Part shown: positions 1-11,140 of the stretch, piece by piece
Layout: each line of letters opens with the position of its first letter
Numbering within the stretch: position 1 is the stretch's first letter
NCBI GenBank assembly: GCA_022792885.1
Contig: JAAWBX010000007.1
Coordinates: forward strand, 62,001 to 126,000
Length of the DNA: 64,000 nucleotides
Direction: 5' to 3'
Source: Lachnospiraceae bacterium
Lineage (GTDB): Bacteria > Bacillota > Clostridia > Lachnospirales > Lachnospiraceae
Program-made: the position numbers and the translations under genes
The notes under the pieces: model-generated
What the model saw: the letters and a program-made list of their open reading frames with translations, nothing else
Databases searched by the model: none
What the model was told of the DNA's origin: nothing

Positions 1-1
1 G

Positions 2-679
2 GAGAAGGCGAAACGGATACTGGAACTGATGGAAGAGGCAAAGGAGCTGGCGGTCCAAACGCAGAACGATTATGAGGGCGTGCTGAATATCGGGTATTTC
101 GGTCATTCTTTGTATGAGCGTTTGCCGGAGGCTTTGAAACGGTTATTAAAAGAATATCCGCGCCTGCGGCTTCGGGTTCATCAGGGAAAGCAGACCGAAT
201 TGATAGAGGGGCTGGAGAAAAATGATTTTGACTGCATTTTATGTACGGATTACGGTCTGTTTTCACAGACGCCCTGGATGAAAAAAATGTGCTTGTATGC
301 GGATCCGATGTGCCTGTTGGTGTCGGAGGACCACTGGGCGGCCGGCCGGGAAAGCGTGAAGCTGGAAGAGCTGGCCGGCGAGCGTTTCGCGCTGATGGTG
401 GAAAAGGATTTGTGGGAGCGGGAAGAGACTTTTCCGGTAAAAAGGGCGGAGATTCAGTGCGTAAGCTCTCATGACGACCTGATCTTGCTGGTCCGCAGCG
501 GCTATGCGGTTACGATGGGAGCCAGCCAGGCGCTTAAGACCGGACTGGAAGGACTCTGTCAGGTTCCGGTGGAGGATTATCGGCAGTATGATAACAATTA
601 TATTTGCTGGAAGAAGGAGAATCCCAAGGAAATTTTGCAGAGGTTCATGGAAATTTTGAATTGTACAAAAAACGGTTGA
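2..679 (+). CDS. LysR-family transcriptional regulator, C-terminal part (5' truncated)
   Basis: The reading frame is open from the first bases of the window and begins in what looks like the linker helix of a LysR regulator (EKAKRILELMEEAKELA), so the DNA-binding helix-turn-helix lies outside. The rest is a periplasmic-binding-like effector domain of about 200 residues: the GVLNIGYFGHSLYERLPEAL segment and the DFDCILCTDYGLF segment follow the usual two-lobe pattern. The Met at base 29 is internal and not a real start. The gene ends 47 bases before a co-directional secreted flavin reductase with no terminator between, so it may regulate that gene and be transcribed with it. Family call is firm; effector and target are unknown. 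Confidence 0.85.
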   Translation, partial: EKAKRILELMEEAKELAVQTQNDYEGVLNIGYFGHSLYERLPEALKRLLKEYPRLRLRVHQGKQTELIEGLEKNDFDCILCTDYGLFSQTPWMKKMCLYADPMCLLVSEDHWAAGRESVKLEELAGERFALMVEKDLWEREETFPVKRAEIQCVSSHDDLILLVRSGYAVTMGASQALKTGLEGLCQVPVEDYRQYDNNYICWKKENPKEILQRFMEILNCTKNG

Positions 680-726
680 TTCTGTATCATAAACGGTAAC
701 AAAATCGGAAAGGGAGGAAATCGTTT

Positions 727-2493
727 ATGAAACAGAAGGGGTTAAGCAGGAGAGATTTTCTGAAGGGAAGCGCGGCCGGAGCAGCCGGGCTGGCGGCGGC
801 CGGAATCCTGGGGGCGTGCAGCGGCCGGGCCGGGAATGCCGCGACGACGGCGGGTTCTCAGGCGGAGAGCAGCGCGGCGGCGGAAGGAATGGCGGATAAT
901 GCGGCGTACCGGACGGCAGACGGCCAGGCCAAGTGGGCGTTTGAGATTCCGCCGGAGCCGATCGCCGAGGAGGAGATCAAGGAAACGCTGGAGGCGGACG
1001 TAATCGTGGTGGGTGCCGGGACGGCCGGCTTATGCACGGCGGTTTCCGCGGCGGAATCGGGTCTGGATGTAATCCTGATCTCTGCCAGCGAGGCGCCGGT
1101 ATCCCGCGGCGGTTCCAATCACGCCTTTGCCAGCCGTCTTCTGGAAGAAAAGAAGGTGGAACATGAACCGGTCAACCGGATGATGCGCAGGGAACTTCTG
1201 GCGAACAGCGGAAATGTCGATGAGCGGAAGTGGTATAAATTAGTGCGGGACAGCGAGGAGGCCATGAACTGGATGCTGGATTTGATGGATAAAGAGGGTG
1301 TGAAATACGGCCTGGAAGGAACCCCGCACCTGTATGACGAAACCGATCCGATGTATATGTCGCCCGGCTCGCATTGTTTTACCGATGCGGAAGGGACGTA
1401 TCCGGCCGGATTGGGGCAGCAGGCGGCTGTGGAAGCGCTGGCAAGGCACCTGGAAACGGTTGGCGGAAAGATTTATTATAAAAATATCGGTAAACAGTTG
1501 ATTCGTGAAGATAATAATAAGGGGCGGGTGTCCGCGATCGTGGCGCTTCGTGAGGACGGTTCTTATGCAAAATATTGCGGGGCGAAGGCCGTTGTCCTGG
1601 CCACGGGTGATTTTTCGGCGGATAAAGATATGGTTGCGAAGTACTGCCCTTCCGTTCTTCCTTTGATCAAAGATGTGGAGGAGGATTATAACAGGGGTCT
1701 GGCCTGCAACGGTATTTTCTTCGGAGACGGTCAGAAGATGGGCCTCTGGGTGGGAGCGGCCTGGCAGCGCGCGTTCCCCAATGCGCCGATGATTATTGGC
1801 GGAGCGTTCTGCGCCCAGCCCAGCCTGAGTCACACGGGCCTGCTTTTGAATAAAGAAGGAAAACGCTTCAGCAATGAGCAGTCGATTTTTGCTCTGAGCG
1901 CCTACAAGAATTTGCAGCAGACGGACGGGACCGTTTACGGGATCTGGGGAACGAATTATGCCAAAGACGGCGGTCCCTGGTATCGGGCCAATTCCTGGTA
2001 TGAAGATGAACCGTTTACGACGGAGGAGGTGATCGCCTCCTGGGACGACGCGGCGAAGGCCGGCGTTATGAGCAGCGGCGGCGACAGCATGAGCACCTGC
2101 GTGAAGGCGGACACGATTGAGGAAGTGATCCGGCTTCTGGGGCTTCCGGAGGATGCGATCGAGGAAGTGAAACGTTACAATGAATTGTGTGAGGCCGGAG
2201 AAGATACGGATTTCTTCAAGGATCCCGGGCTGATGGTTCCGATCAAGGAAGGACCGTTCTACGGCTGCGGCGGCGCCAAAGCCACTTGCTTAACGATCTG
2301 CGGCGGTCTTCGGACCAACGACAGGATGCAGGTATGCGAGGAGGATGATACGCCGATCGAAGGTTTGTACAATGTAGGGATTATGGTGGGCGATATGTAC
2401 AGCAGTATTTACAGTTTTATGGTGCAGGGCATGAATTACGGTTCCTGCATTACCTTTGGATATCGGCTGGGACGGGATCTGGCGGAAGCATAA
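727..2493 (+). CDS. Tat-exported FAD-dependent reductase (fumarate reductase/urocanate reductase-like flavoprotein)
   Basis: A 588-residue flavoprotein. The N-terminus has a twin-arginine signal (SRRDFLKG, residues 8-15) followed by a hydrophobic stretch and a lipobox-like LGAC, then a Ser/Ala/Gly-rich linker, so it is probably exported folded and lipid-anchored. The FAD-binding Rossmann motif VIVVGAGTAGLCTAVSAAESG lies near residue 92, and the C-terminal NVGIMVGDMYSS region is the second FAD-contact segment of the FAD_binding_2/succinate dehydrogenase-fumarate reductase flavoprotein family. Such exported enzymes usually reduce an unsaturated acid such as fumarate or urocanate; the substrate here is not readable. 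It has no heme or FMN domain of its own. A close paralogue lies at 14657-16417. A ribosome site AGGGAGG precedes the ATG. Confidence 0.85.
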   Translation: MKQKGLSRRDFLKGSAAGAAGLAAAGILGACSGRAGNAATTAGSQAESSAAAEGMADNAAYRTADGQAKWAFEIPPEPIAEEEIKETLEADVIVVGAGTAGLCTAVSAAESGLDVILISASEAPVSRGGSNHAFASRLLEEKKVEHEPVNRMMRRELLANSGNVDERKWYKLVRDSEEAMNWMLDLMDKEGVKYGLEGTPHLYDETDPMYMSPGSHCFTDAEGTYPAGLGQQAAVEALARHLETVGGKIYYKNIGKQLIREDNNKGRVSAIVALREDGSYAKYCGAKAVVLATGDFSADKDMVAKYCPSVLPLIKDVEEDYNRGLACNGIFFGDGQKMGLWVGAAWQRAFPNAPMIIGGAFCAQPSLSHTGLLLNKEGKRFSNEQSIFALSAYKNLQQTDGTVYGIWGTNYAKDGGPWYRANSWYEDEPFTTEEVIASWDDAAKAGVMSSGGDSMSTCVKADTIEEVIRLLGLPEDAIEEVKRYNELCEAGEDTDFFKDPGLMVPIKEGPFYGCGGAKATCLTICGGLRTNDRMQVCEEDDTPIEGLYNVGIMVGDMYSSIYSFMVQGMNYGSCITFGYRLGRDLAEA

Positions 2494-2509
2494 AAAATAA
2501 AAATAAAAA

Positions 2510-2552
2510 CGGCGCGCAGGGGTCAGAAAATCACCCGCGCGCCGCTTTTTAT
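2510..2552. terminator. Bidirectional rho-independent terminator
   Basis: A GC-rich stem (GGCGCGC paired with GCGCGCC, extended by GGGT/ACCC) is flanked by an A-rich run on the left and a T run on the right. It can therefore stop transcription of both the flavin reductase (plus) and asnS (minus), which converge here. Confidence 0.85.
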
Positions 2553-2564
2553 TGCCGAAGGCCG

Positions 2565-3956
2565 TTACAGTTCACAGTTGCCCACCGTCCGGGGAAACGG
2601 AATCGCGTCGCGGATGTTGCCGATGCCGGTCAGGTACATGACGAGACGTTCGAAGCCCAGGCCGAAACCGGCATGGCGGTTGGAGCCGTATTTCCTCAAG
2701 TCCAGGTAAAAGCCGTAATCTTCTTCCCGAAGCCCCGTCTCGCGCATACGTGAAAGCAGCGTGTCGTAGTTGTCCTCGCGCTGGCTGCCTCCGATAATCT
2801 CTCCGACGCCGGGAACCAGGCAGTCCATGGCGGCTACGGTCTTTTTATCTTCATTTAACTTCATATAGAAAGCTTTGATTTCTTTCGGGTAATCGGTGAC
2901 GAAGACCGGGCGTTTGAAAACCTGTTCGGTCAGGTAACGTTCGTGTTCCGTTTGGAGATCACATCCCCAGAAAACTTTATAATCAAACCGGTCGTTGTGC
3001 TTCTTCAGGATTTCGACGGCTTCCGTGTAAGTGACATGGCCAAATTCGGAATTCAGCACGCCGTCCAAACGTTCGGAAAGTCCTTTGTCCAGAAATTGGT
3101 TAAAGAAAGCCATCTCTTCCGGCGCATTCTCTGTTACATAACGGATAACATATTTTAAGAGATCCTCCGCCAGTTTCATGTTGTCGTTCAGATCGGCGAA
3201 AGCAATCTCCGGTTCGATCATCCAAAATTCCGCCGCGTGACGGGATGTGTTGGAATTTTCCGCCCGAAACGTGGGGCCGAACGTATAGACGTTTTTAAAG
3301 GCCATGCAGAAAGTCTCCACATCCAACTGGCCGCTGACGGTCAGATTCGTTTCCTTGCCAAAGAAATCCCGGCCGTAGTCAACGGACCCGTCTTTTGTTT
3401 GCGGGATCCGGTTTAAATCCAGGGTCGTCACCTGAAACATTTCTCCGGCGCCTTCGCAGTCGCTTCCCGTGATAAGTGGTGTATGCACGTATACAAAGCC
3501 CCGCTCATTAAAAAACCGATGGATTGCAAAAGCGGTCAGGGAGCGGACTCGGAATACGGCTTGAAACGTATTGGTCCGGGGGCGTAAATGCGCGATCGTG
3601 CGCAGGTATTCCAGGCTGTGCCGTTTTTTCTGCAAGGGGTAATCGGGGCCGGATACGCCTTCCACCGTGAGGGAGGATGCCTGGATCTCAAAAGGCTGTT
3701 TCGCCTCCGGCGTCGGGGTCAGCGTGCCGTGGATGATGAGGGCCGCCCCTACGTTGCATCGGGAGATCTCGGAGAAGTTGGCCAGCGCATCGTGATAGAC
3801 TACCTGAAGCGGGGTAAAAAACGTGCCGTCCGAGACGGTTAAGAATCCGAAAGCTTTGCTGGAACGGTTGCTTTTTACCCATCCGCCGACGGAAATTTCC
3901 CGATTTAGGTATGCATCCGGGTTTTTAAAAATATCCTTTATATTGATGAGATTCAT
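2565..3956 (-). CDS. asnS: Asparaginyl-tRNA synthetase
   Basis: Class IIb aminoacyl-tRNA synthetase that charges tRNA-Asn. An N-terminal OB-fold anticodon-binding domain (INIKDIF...[22 protein letters not shown]) is followed by the class II core. Motif 2 is seen as [22 protein letters not shown] and motif 3 as [15 protein letters not shown] near the C-terminus. The length of 463 residues is normal. I place the start at the second in-frame ATG (base 3956): AAAGGA lies about 8 bases before it but directly abuts the upstream ATG at 3965. It is a single gene convergent with the flavin reductase and divergent from glgC. Confidence 0.95.
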   Translation of the reverse strand: MNLINIKDIFKNPDAYLNREISVGGWVKSNRSSKAFGFLTVSDGTFFTPLQVVYHDALANFSEISRCNVGAALIIHGTLTPTPEAKQPFEIQASSLTVEGVSGPDYPLQKKRHSLEYLRTIAHLRPRTNTFQAVFRVRSLTAFAIHRFFNERGFVYVHTPLITGSDCEGAGEMFQVTTLDLNRIPQTKDGSVDYGRDFFGKETNLTVSGQLDVETFCMAFKNVYTFGPTFRAENSNTSRHAAEFWMIEPEIAFADLNDNMKLAEDLLKYVIRYVTENAPEEMAFFNQFLDKGLSERLDGVLNSEFGHVTYTEAVEILKKHNDRFDYKVFWGCDLQTEHERYLTEQVFKRPVFVTDYPKEIKAFYMKLNEDKKTVAAMDCLVPGVGEIIGGSQREDNYDTLLSRMRETGLREEDYGFYLDLRKYGSNRHAGFGLGFERLVMYLTGIGNIRDAIPFPRTVGNCEL

Positions 3957-4031
3957 GAAGGACATCCTTTCTGTAAATGGATTTGGCTTTATTATAGCAT
4001 TTTTTAGGCAATTTACAAGACAGGGGAGGAG

Positions 4032-4066
4032 AAAACGACAGAAAGATAGGTTAAAAACGACAGAAA
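4032..4066 (+). repeat. Two direct copies of AAAACGACAGAAA upstream of the glgC promoter
   Basis: The 13-base element AAAACGACAGAAA begins at 4032 and again at 4054. The 22-base period is close to two helical turns, and the second copy ends about 15 bases before the putative -35 box at 4081. This fits a tandem regulator-binding site, but no known consensus was recognised. Confidence 0.4.
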
Positions 4067-4080
4067 AGCTTAAACCTTCC

Positions 4081-4109
4081 TTTACTTTTTGTGAAAAATG
4101 TACTACAAT
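4081..4109 (+). promoter_or_regulatory. Putative sigma-A promoter of glgC-glgD
   Basis: TTTACT (4081-4086), a 17-base spacer and TACAAT (4104-4109). It lies about 90 bases before the GTG start of glgC. Confidence 0.5.
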
Positions 4110-4196
4110 AATGATAAGGTATCGACGGATACTTCCGGAATGCGGAACTTTCGCGCCGGGTAACGAATACGCATATATGCAGCGAGGGGTGAAGAC

Positions 4197-5471
4197 GTGA
4201 TAAAGAAAGAAATTATCGCAATGTTATTGGCGGGCGGCCAGGGAAGCCGTCTGGGCGTACTGACTTCAAAAGTCGCCAAACCTGCAGTAGCTTTTGGAGG
4301 ACGATACCGGATTATCGATTTTCCTCTGAGCAACTGCATCAATTCAGGAATCGATACGGTTGGTGTATTGACACAGTATCAGCCGCTGCAGTTAAATTCT
4401 CATATCGGGATCGGGATTCCGTGGGATCTGGACCGGAATATCGGCGGCGTTACGATCCTGCCTCCTTATGAGAAGAGCTCGAACAGCGAATGGTATACGG
4501 GCACGGCGAACGCGATTTATCAGAACCTGACTTACATGGAATCCTATAACCCGGAATATGTGCTTATTTTGTCCGGCGATCATATTCTGAAGATGGATTA
4601 TGATATTATGCTGGAATATCATAAGGCGAATAAGGCGGACGTGACGATCGCGGCGATGCCGGTGCCGATGGAGGAGGCGAAGCGTTTCGGTATCCTGATT
4701 GCCGACGAGAACCGGAGGATTCAGGATTTTGAGGAAAAACCGGAGAACCCCAGAAGCAATCTGGCATCCATGGGCATTTACATCTTTAACTGGAGCGTTT
4801 TGAAAGAGGCTCTGACCGAATTGCGGGAACAGCCGGGCTGCGATTTTGGGAAACATGTGATCCCTTATTGTTTCGAAAAGGATCAGAAGTTGTTTGCCTA
4901 CGAGTATAACGGCTACTGGAAAGATGTGGGGACGCTGAGCTCTTACTGGGAAGCGAATATGGAATTGATCGATCTGGTTCCGGTTTTCAATTTGTATGAA
5001 GAATACTGGAAGATCTACACCAAGAGCGATTCCCTGCCTCCGCAGTACGTAAGTCCGGAGGCCACGATCGAGAGGAGCATCGTGGGGGAAGGCAGCATTA
5101 TCTGCGGTACGATCATCTCCTCCGTAGTCGGCGCGGGCGTTACCGTGGGAAAGGGAGCGGTGGTGCGCAATTCGATCGTCATGAAAGGCGCGGTGATCGG
5201 CGAAGGCGCGGTGATTGACAAGGCGATCATTGCGGAGGACGCCGAGATCGGCGCGGGCACGAAGATCGGCGCGGGCGAATTTGCCGAGAGTAAACTGGAT
5301 AAGAAGATCTATAACTGTGATATTTCGGTGATCGGCGAAGGTTCCTATATTCCGGCCGGCGTGGTCATAGGGAAGAATACGGCGATTTCCGGCGTGACGG
5401 CGCCCGAGGATTATCCGGGCGGGCTGCTGGCCAGCGGCGACTACATGATAAAGGCAGGTGAGGTCAGATGA
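4197..5471 (+). CDS. glgC: Glucose-1-phosphate adenylyltransferase
   Basis: Catalyses ATP + glucose-1-phosphate to ADP-glucose + PPi, the committed step of bacterial glycogen synthesis. The nucleotidyltransferase signature [16 protein letters not shown] is at residues 8-23, followed by [20 protein letters not shown]. The C-terminal third has the hexapeptide repeats of a left-handed beta-helix ([24 protein letters not shown]). Length is 424 residues, typical. GTG is the start, with GAGGGG 9 bases upstream. It overlaps glgD by four bases (ATGA), so the two are translationally coupled. In Firmicutes GlgC and GlgD usually form a heteromer, with GlgC catalytic. Confidence 0.95.
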   Translation: MIKKEIIAMLLAGGQGSRLGVLTSKVAKPAVAFGGRYRIIDFPLSNCINSGIDTVGVLTQYQPLQLNSHIGIGIPWDLDRNIGGVTILPPYEKSSNSEWYTGTANAIYQNLTYMESYNPEYVLILSGDHILKMDYDIMLEYHKANKADVTIAAMPVPMEEAKRFGILIADENRRIQDFEEKPENPRSNLASMGIYIFNWSVLKEALTELREQPGCDFGKHVIPYCFEKDQKLFAYEYNGYWKDVGTLSSYWEANMELIDLVPVFNLYEEYWKIYTKSDSLPPQYVSPEATIERSIVGEGSIICGTIISSVVGAGVTVGKGAVVRNSIVMKGAVIGEGAVIDKAIIAEDAEIGAGTKIGAGEFAESKLDKKIYNCDISVIGEGSYIPAGVVIGKNTAISGVTAPEDYPGGLLASGDYMIKAGEVR

Positions 5472-6589
5472 AAGCGGTTGGAATTATTTTAGCAGGCGGG
5501 AATAACAGGCAGATGAAGGAATTATCGCATAAACGCGCCATTTCGGCGATGCCGATCGCGGGGACCTATCGGAGCATTGATTTTGCCCTGAGCAATATGA
5601 CGAATTCTCACATTAAAAAAGTGGCCGTGTTCACCCAGTATAATTCCCAGTCTTTGAATCAGCATTTGAGCTCTTCTAAATGGTGGGATTTCGGACGGAA
5701 ACAGGGAGGGCTTTTCCTCTACACGCCGACGATTACGCCGGCCAACAGCGACTGGTATCGGGGAACGGCCGACGCGCTGTATCAGAATATTCAGTTTTTA
5801 AAGGATTCTCACGAGCCTTATGTGGTGATCGCGGCGGGGGACGGCATTTATAAACTGGATTACAGCAAGGTTCTGGAATATCACATCGCCAAGAAGGCGG
5901 ATATTACGGTGGTTTGCAAGGATATGCCGGAGAACGAGGAAGTGACCCGTTTCGGCTTGGTTAAGACGAACGAGGACGGGCGCATCACGGATTTCGAGGA
6001 GAAACCGATGGTATCGAGTTCCCATACGATTTCCTGCGGTATCTACGTGATACGCCGGCGTCAGTTGATTGAGCTTCTGGAACAGTGCGCGGAGGAAGAC
6101 CGGTATGATTTCGTGAAGGACGTTCTGGTGCGGTATAAGAATTACAAGCAGATCTATGCTTACCGGATGAATTCTTACTGGAGCAATATCAATACGGTGA
6201 TGTCCTATTACAAAACGAATATGGATTTCCTGAACCCGGAGGTGAGGGATCATTTCTTCCGGGAATATCCGGATATTTATACGAAGGCGGACGACAATCC
6301 GCCCGCGAAGTACAATCAGGGCTCCCGGGTGAAGAATTGCCTGATCGCCAGCGGATGTATCATTAACGGAACCGTGGAGAACTCCATTCTGTTTAAAAAG
6401 GTGTTTATCGGGAATAACTGTGTCATTCGCAACTCCGTCATTTTAAACGACGTTTACATCGGAGACAATACGGTCATTGAAAATTGTATTGTGGAAAGCC
6501 GGGATACGATACCGTCCGGAAAGAGTTACATCGGCGATCCGGAACAGGTGAAAGTAGTAATCGAAACCCATAATCGTTTTGTCCTTTAA
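5468..6589 (+). CDS. glgD: Glycogen biosynthesis protein GlgD (regulatory subunit of ADP-glucose pyrophosphorylase)
   Basis: A 373-residue GlgC paralogue that overlaps the end of glgC. The nucleotidyltransferase start is degenerate: [20 protein letters not shown] lacks the G-x-G-(S/T)-R-L loop and matches GlgD rather than GlgC. The beta-helix region at the C-terminus is shorter. In Firmicutes GlgD is a largely non-catalytic partner that modulates GlgC. The glgC-glgD pair is typical of clostridia that store glycogen before sporulation, and spoVG follows after 30 bases. Confidence 0.92.
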   Translation: MKAVGIILAGGNNRQMKELSHKRAISAMPIAGTYRSIDFALSNMTNSHIKKVAVFTQYNSQSLNQHLSSSKWWDFGRKQGGLFLYTPTITPANSDWYRGTADALYQNIQFLKDSHEPYVVIAAGDGIYKLDYSKVLEYHIAKKADITVVCKDMPENEEVTRFGLVKTNEDGRITDFEEKPMVSSSHTISCGIYVIRRRQLIELLEQCAEEDRYDFVKDVLVRYKNYKQIYAYRMNSYWSNINTVMSYYKTNMDFLNPEVRDHFFREYPDIYTKADDNPPAKYNQGSRVKNCLIASGCIINGTVENSILFKKVFIGNNCVIRNSVILNDVYIGDNTVIENCIVESRDTIPSGKSYIGDPEQVKVVIETHNRFVL

Positions 6590-6619
6590 GAAGACAACAA
6601 TTTATTGGGAGGATGGTAC

Positions 6620-6889
6620 ATGCAGATAACAGATGTGAGAGTACGTAAGGTAGCGAAAGAAGGGAAAATGAGAGCGATTGTCTCGATTACATTAGACGAC
6701 GAATTTGTGGTGCATGATATCAAAGTGATAGAAGGAGAAAAAGGTTTATTTATCGCCATGCCGAGCCGGAAGGCCGTGGACGGCGAATATCGGGATATTG
6801 CTCATCCAATCAATTCGGAGACCCGCATGAAAGTACAGGATATCATATTGAGAGAATATGAGAAAATAAGGGAAGCAGAAATCGAATAA
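6620..6889 (+). CDS. spoVG: SpoVG, septation/sporulation regulatory protein
   Basis: An 89-residue Spo[13 protein letters not shown] at the N-terminus, then [17 protein letters not shown], and the FIAMPSRK...DIAHPIN core that is nearly invariant in the family. SpoVG is a small nucleic-acid-binding regulator involved in spore cortex formation and cell-division control. An upstream TTG (6605) is in frame but overlaps the Shine-Dalgarno sequence GGGAGG (6607-6612), so ATG at 6620 is the start. A strong terminator follows. Confidence 0.95.
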   Translation: MQITDVRVRKVAKEGKMRAIVSITLDDEFVVHDIKVIEGEKGLFIAMPSRKAVDGEYRDIAHPINSETRMKVQDIILREYEKIREAEIE

Positions 6890-6907
6890 CGGGAAGATCC
6901 GAAAACG

Positions 6908-6940
6908 GGTATGCGGCTGGGGGGCCGCATACCTTTTTTA
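6908..6940 (+). terminator. Rho-independent terminator after spoVG
   Basis: The stem GGTATGCGGC pairs with GCCGCATACC around a short G-rich loop and is followed by a run of six or more T. It ends the glgC-glgD-spoVG unit. Confidence 0.9.
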
Positions 6941-7078
6941 CGTGAAAGGAATGACTGCCAAAAGCTCTTGGCGGCGAAAGCCTGAAAGAGCTTCGCGTCT
7001 CGGGAAAAGGGCTGGACAATCCGGGCCCTGCAGGGTATAGTAGGTAGGAAAACGAGAGCAGGATGGTGGTTAATAAAC

Positions 7079-7663
7079 ATGTATTTAATTGTCGGATTGG
7101 GGAATCCGGGGAGAGATTACGCCGGAACCCGTCATAATGTGGGTTTTAGCGCGATTGCAGAGCTTTCGGATGTCTGCGGGATATTGGTGAATACGAGAAA
7201 ACACAAGGCGTTGACGGGGAATGCCCGGATCGGAGGGAATAAGGCCCTGCTTGCCATGCCGCAGACCTACATGAACCTGAGCGGAGAGAGCGTGCGCGCC
7301 ATGGTGGATTATTATCAGATCGATCCTGAGAAAGAGCTGATCGTTATATATGACGATGTCAGTCTGGACGTGGGCCAGCTGCGAATCCGAAAAAAAGGGA
7401 GCGCGGGCGGTCATAATGGCATGAAGAATATCATACGGATGCTGGGGACCGATGTTTTTACAAGGATTCGCGTCGGCGTGGGGGCGAAACCGGAAAAGAC
7501 GGACCTGGCCGATTATGTGCTGGGACATTTTGCCGGGGAAGAGCAGGAGGCGATCCGGGAGGCGGTAAAAGAAGCGGCGGAAGCGGTGACGACAATCTTG
7601 ACGGATGGCGCGGACGCCGCCATGAATCGCTATAACCAGGCAAAAAAGAAGAAGGAGGGATGA
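7079..7663 (+). CDS. pth: Peptidyl-tRNA hydrolase
   Basis: Releases peptides from peptidyl-tRNA that drops off ribosomes. The start MYLIVGLGNPGRDYAGTRHNVGF holds the family signature with the catalytic His (TRHNVGF, residue 20). LAMPQTYMNLSGESV and the VIYDDVSLDVGQLRIRKKGSAGGHNGMK block follow; Asp in DDVSL is the second catalytic residue. Length is 194 residues, normal. It is one base apart from mfd, so they form an operon; pth-mfd is a conserved Firmicute pair. Confidence 0.96.
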   Translation: MYLIVGLGNPGRDYAGTRHNVGFSAIAELSDVCGILVNTRKHKALTGNARIGGNKALLAMPQTYMNLSGESVRAMVDYYQIDPEKELIVIYDDVSLDVGQLRIRKKGSAGGHNGMKNIIRMLGTDVFTRIRVGVGAKPEKTDLADYVLGHFAGEEQEAIREAVKEAAEAVTTILTDGADAAMNRYNQAKKKKEG

Positions 7664-7664
7664 G

Positions 7665-10600
7665 ATGCCGAAACTTTTTGGGGATCCTTTAAGCGAACTG
7701 ACCGAGTATCAGTCTGTTCGGGAGAATTTGGCGCGGGGAGGCGGTCCGGTCTGGCTCAGCGGCTGTCCGGATACTCAAAAGGCGCATCTGATTCAGGAAC
7801 TGGGGGCCATGAGCTCCCATCGAGTAGTGGTGACATATAGTGAGAGCCAGGCAAAGATAATTTGTGAGGATAACCGTTTTTTCGGGCCGCATGTGTATTT
7901 TTATCCGGCGAAAGATTTTCTGTTTTTCCGTGCGGATATCAAGGGGAACCAGTTGACGGCGGAGCGGGTCCGGGTAATAAAAGAGATGCTGACAAAGGAA
8001 AGCTGGACCGTGGTTACTACGATCGACGCCTGCCTGGAACCGCTGATTCCGATCGATTTGTGGAACGGGTATCGACTGGAACTGAATATGGAAAGCCGCA
8101 TTGAGAATGTGGAAGAGCTGGCAAAGCAACTGGTTTTTCTGGGTTACAGCCGGGAAGCGCTGGTGGAAGCGCCCGGACAATTCGCGGTTCGCGGAGGAAT
8201 CATAGATGTATATACATTGACCGAGGAGAATCCGGTTCGGATCGAGCTCTGGGGCGACGAGATTGATTCGCTTAGGGCTTTTGACGCCGGAACCCAGCGG
8301 TCGTTGGAAAACCGGGAATCGCTGACGATCTATCCGGCGATTCAGGAACTGCCCTCCAAAAAGCAGGTATCTTTTCTGGATTACGCGGGGGAAGACGCGC
8401 TGATCTTTCTGGATGAACCCGCGCGGGCGAAAGAGATGGCGCTGGCGGTGGAAGAAGAATACAAGGAAAGCATGAAAGGACGGGAAGAGAGCGGTTATGA
8501 GGCCGGCCGGGAACTTCCGTCAATGTATACGTTTTCTTCGATACAGCGCTGTTTTGAGGAAGGCCGCGTCGTTTTGCTGTCCGGGCTGGAGCAGAGGCCG
8601 GGCGATTTTGCGTGCCGTAAAAAATACAGCCTGACGGTCAAAAGCAGCGGTTCTTATCAGAATCATTTTGAGGCGCTGATAAAGGATCTGAAAAGTTTTA
8701 AGAAATCCGGTTATCGGGTCGTGCTTTTATCGGCATCCCGGACAAGGGCCGAACGGCTGGCCAAAGAACTTCAGGACGAATACGATTTGAGGGCGTATTA
8801 CCAGGAGGATATTTCCCGCCCGGTCAGGCCGGGGGAAATTATGGTCGCACGGGGGACGTTACATCGTGGGTTCGAATATCCGCTGATACGTTTTGCCGTG
8901 ATTACGGAGACGGACGTCTTCGGCGTGGAGAAAAAACGGAAGAAGCGGAAGACCTACGACGGCAAGCGGATTCAGGATTTTGCGGAACTGTCGGCGGGGG
9001 ATTACGTGGTGCATGTGAACCACGGAATCGGTATCTACCGGGGAATCGAAAAAATTGAAGTCGATAAGATCGTCAAGGATTATATAAAGGTCGAATACGG
9101 GGACGGAGGGAATCTCTACCTGCCGGTGACCCAGTTGGATCTGATTCAGAAATACGCCGGAGCGGACAGCCGGAAACCGAAGCTGAACCGCTTAAACGGG
9201 AGTGACTGGAGCCGGACGAAAAGCCGGGTCAAGGGAGCCGTAGCGCAGATCGCGGAAGAACTGGTAAAATTATACGCGGCCAGGCAGTCGGAAAACGGTT
9301 TTGTTTACAGCCAGGATACGGTCTGGCAGTCGGAATTTGAGGAATTGTTTCCTTATGAATTGACGCAGGATCAGGAGCTGGCGGTGGAGGCCGTCAAAAC
9401 GGATATGGAAAGCCCGAAAATCATGGATCGTCTGATCTGCGGGGACGTGGGATACGGGAAGACGGAGATTGCGCTGCGGGCGGCGTTTAAGGCCGTACAG
9501 GACGGAAAGCAGGTGGTCTATCTGGTGCCTACGACGATCCTGGCGCAGCAGCACTACAATACTTTTGTGCAGAGGATGATGAATTTTCCGGTGCATGTAG
9601 CCCAGATGTCGCGGTTTGCCACGCCGGCCGAACAGAAAAAGACGCTGGAAGGCCTGAAAAGCGGGATGGTGGATATTGTGGTGGGAACGCACCGGGTGTT
9701 GTCAAAAGATATCCGTTTTAAAAACCTGGGGCTTTTGGTGATTGATGAAGAACAGCGTTTCGGGGTGACGCATAAAGAGAAGATCAAGCAAATGCGGGAA
9801 AACGTCGATGTGCTGACGCTGACGGCGACGCCGATTCCCCGCACGCTTCATATGAGCCTGGTAGGGATTCGGGACATGAGCGTCTTGGAGGAGGCGCCGG
9901 TGGAGCGGGTGCCGATTCAGACCTACGTGATGGAATATCATGACGAGATGGTCCGGGAGGCGATTCGCAGGGAAATGGCCCGGGGCGGTCAGGTTTACTA
10001 TGTATACAACCGGGTGAAAAATATCGACGAGACGGCGGACAGGGTAGCGAAGCTGGTTCCGGAGGCGAACGTGGCGTTTGCCCACGGACAGATGCCGGAG
10101 CGTAGGCTGGAGAATATCATGCTGGACTTTATCAACGGGGAAATCGACGTGCTGATTTCCACGACGATCATAGAAACCGGGCTGGACATCTCCAACGTCA
10201 ATACGATTATTATCCAGGACGCGGATCATTTTGGCCTGTCCCAGCTCTATCAGCTTCGGGGCCGGGTGGGGCGTTCCAACCGGACGGCTTACGCGTTTTT
10301 AATGTACAAGAAGAATAAGCTCCTGCGGGAGGAAGCGGAGAAACGCCTGACGGCCATCCGGGAATTTACGGAGCTCGGTTCGGGGATTCGGATCGCGATG
10401 AAGGATTTGGAGATCCGGGGCGCCGGAAATATTTTGGGAGCGGAACAGCACGGGCATATGGAGGCCGTAGGATACGATCTTTACTGTCAGCTTTTAAACG
10501 ATGCGGTGCGGCGGCTCAAAGGGGAAAAAGCGGCGGCCGATTTCGAAACGTCGGTAGATTTTCCGGTCAATGCCTATATCCCTTCTTCTTATATCCGGAA

Positions 10601-11009
10601 TGAGGCGTTGAAAATGGAAGTTTACAAGCGGATCGCGGCCATCGCCGGGGAAGAAGAACGGGAGGACCGGGAGGACGAACTTCTGGACCGTTTCGGTGAG
10701 ATGCCGAAACCGGTGCAGAATCTGCTGAAAGTGGCGGAATTAAAGGCTCTGGCTCATCAGGCTTACGTTACGGAGCTGTCGGGAAATCTGTCGGAAATCA
10801 AGTTTGTTATGTACGCGCAGGCGGAGGTGGAGACGGAGAAGCTTCCGGAACTGTTGAAGCGTTACGGCGGATCGCTCAAGGTGCTGGCCGGGGAGACGCC
10901 CTGTTTTTCTTATTTTGACAGGCGCAGGGAGATCCGGGATCTGGACGGCATGCTGGCGAAAGCGAAGGAATTGCTGAAGGAAGGGCTGCTTTCGATCGTG
11001 AAGGGGTGA
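7665..11009 (+). CDS. mfd: Transcription-repair coupling factor Mfd
   Basis: A 1114-residue ATP-dependent translocase that removes stalled RNA polymerase from lesions and recruits the UvrABC excision system. In order: a UvrB-homology region (residues 1-330), an RNA-polymerase interaction domain with a CarD/Tudor-like fold ([16 protein letters not shown], near 445), RecG-like superfamily 2 translocase motifs with Walker [17 protein letters not shown] (near 590) and DEEQRFGV (DEEQ box), the helicase domain with [16 protein letters not shown], and a C-terminal TRCF domain. No break is seen. GGAGG lies 8 bases before the ATG, inside the end of pth. Confidence 0.97.
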   Translation: MPKLFGDPLSELTEYQSVRENLARGGGPVWLSGCPDTQKAHLIQELGAMSSHRVVVTYSESQAKIICEDNRFFGPHVYFYPAKDFLFFRADIKGNQLTAERVRVIKEMLTKESWTVVTTIDACLEPLIPIDLWNGYRLELNMESRIENVEELAKQLVFLGYSREALVEAPGQFAVRGGIIDVYTLTEENPVRIELWGDEIDSLRAFDAGTQRSLENRESLTIYPAIQELPSKKQVSFLDYAGEDALIFLDEPARAKEMALAVEEEYKESMKGREESGYEAGRELPSMYTFSSIQRCFEEGRVVLLSGLEQRPGDFACRKKYSLTVKSSGSYQNHFEALIKDLKSFKKSGYRVVLLSASRTRAERLAKELQDEYDLRAYYQEDISRPVRPGEIMVARGTLHRGFEYPLIRFAVITETDVFGVEKKRKKRKTYDGKRIQDFAELSAGDYVVHVNHGIGIYRGIEKIEVDKIVKDYIKVEYGDGGNLYLPVTQLDLIQKYAGADSRKPKLNRLNGSDWSRTKSRVKGAVAQIAEELVKLYAARQSENGFVYSQDTVWQSEFEELFPYELTQDQELAVEAVKTDMESPKIMDRLICGDVGYGKTEIALRAAFKAVQDGKQVVYLVPTTILAQQHYNTFVQRMMNFPVHVAQMSRFATPAEQKKTLEGLKSGMVDIVVGTHRVLSKDIRFKNLGLLVIDEEQRFGVTHKEKIKQMRENVDVLTLTATPIPRTLHMSLVGIRDMSVLEEAPVERVPIQTYVMEYHDEMVREAIRREMARGGQVYYVYNRVKNIDETADRVAKLVPEANVAFAHGQMPERRLENIMLDFINGEIDVLISTTIIETGLDISNVNTIIIQDADHFGLSQLYQLRGRVGRSNRTAYAFLMYKKNKLLREEAEKRLTAIREFTELGSGIRIAMKDLEIRGAGNILGAEQHGHMEAVGYDLYCQLLNDAVRRLKGEKAAADFETSVDFPVNAYIPSSYIRNEALKMEVYKRIAAIAGEEEREDREDELLDRFGEMPKPVQNLLKVAELKALAHQAYVTELSGNLSEIKFVMYAQAEVETEKLPELLKRYGGSLKVLAGETPCFSYFDRRREIRDLDGMLAKAKELLKEGLLSIVKG

Positions 11010-11051
11010 CGGCGGTAAAAGAACTTTCACAAATGTATCGGGGATTGCACC

Positions 11052-11080
11052 TTGCGAAAAGCCCCGCTCCGTGATAAAAT
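11052..11080 (+). promoter_or_regulatory. Putative sigma-A promoter of the PrsA/SurA-like gene
   Basis: TTGCGA (11052-11057), a 17-base spacer and TAAAAT (11075-11080), 60 bases before the start. Confidence 0.45.
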
Positions 11081-11140
11081 ACCTTGTAAAACGCCGAATG
11101 GCGATACGGAATATCCGGAGGATTTTTCAGGAGGATGACA

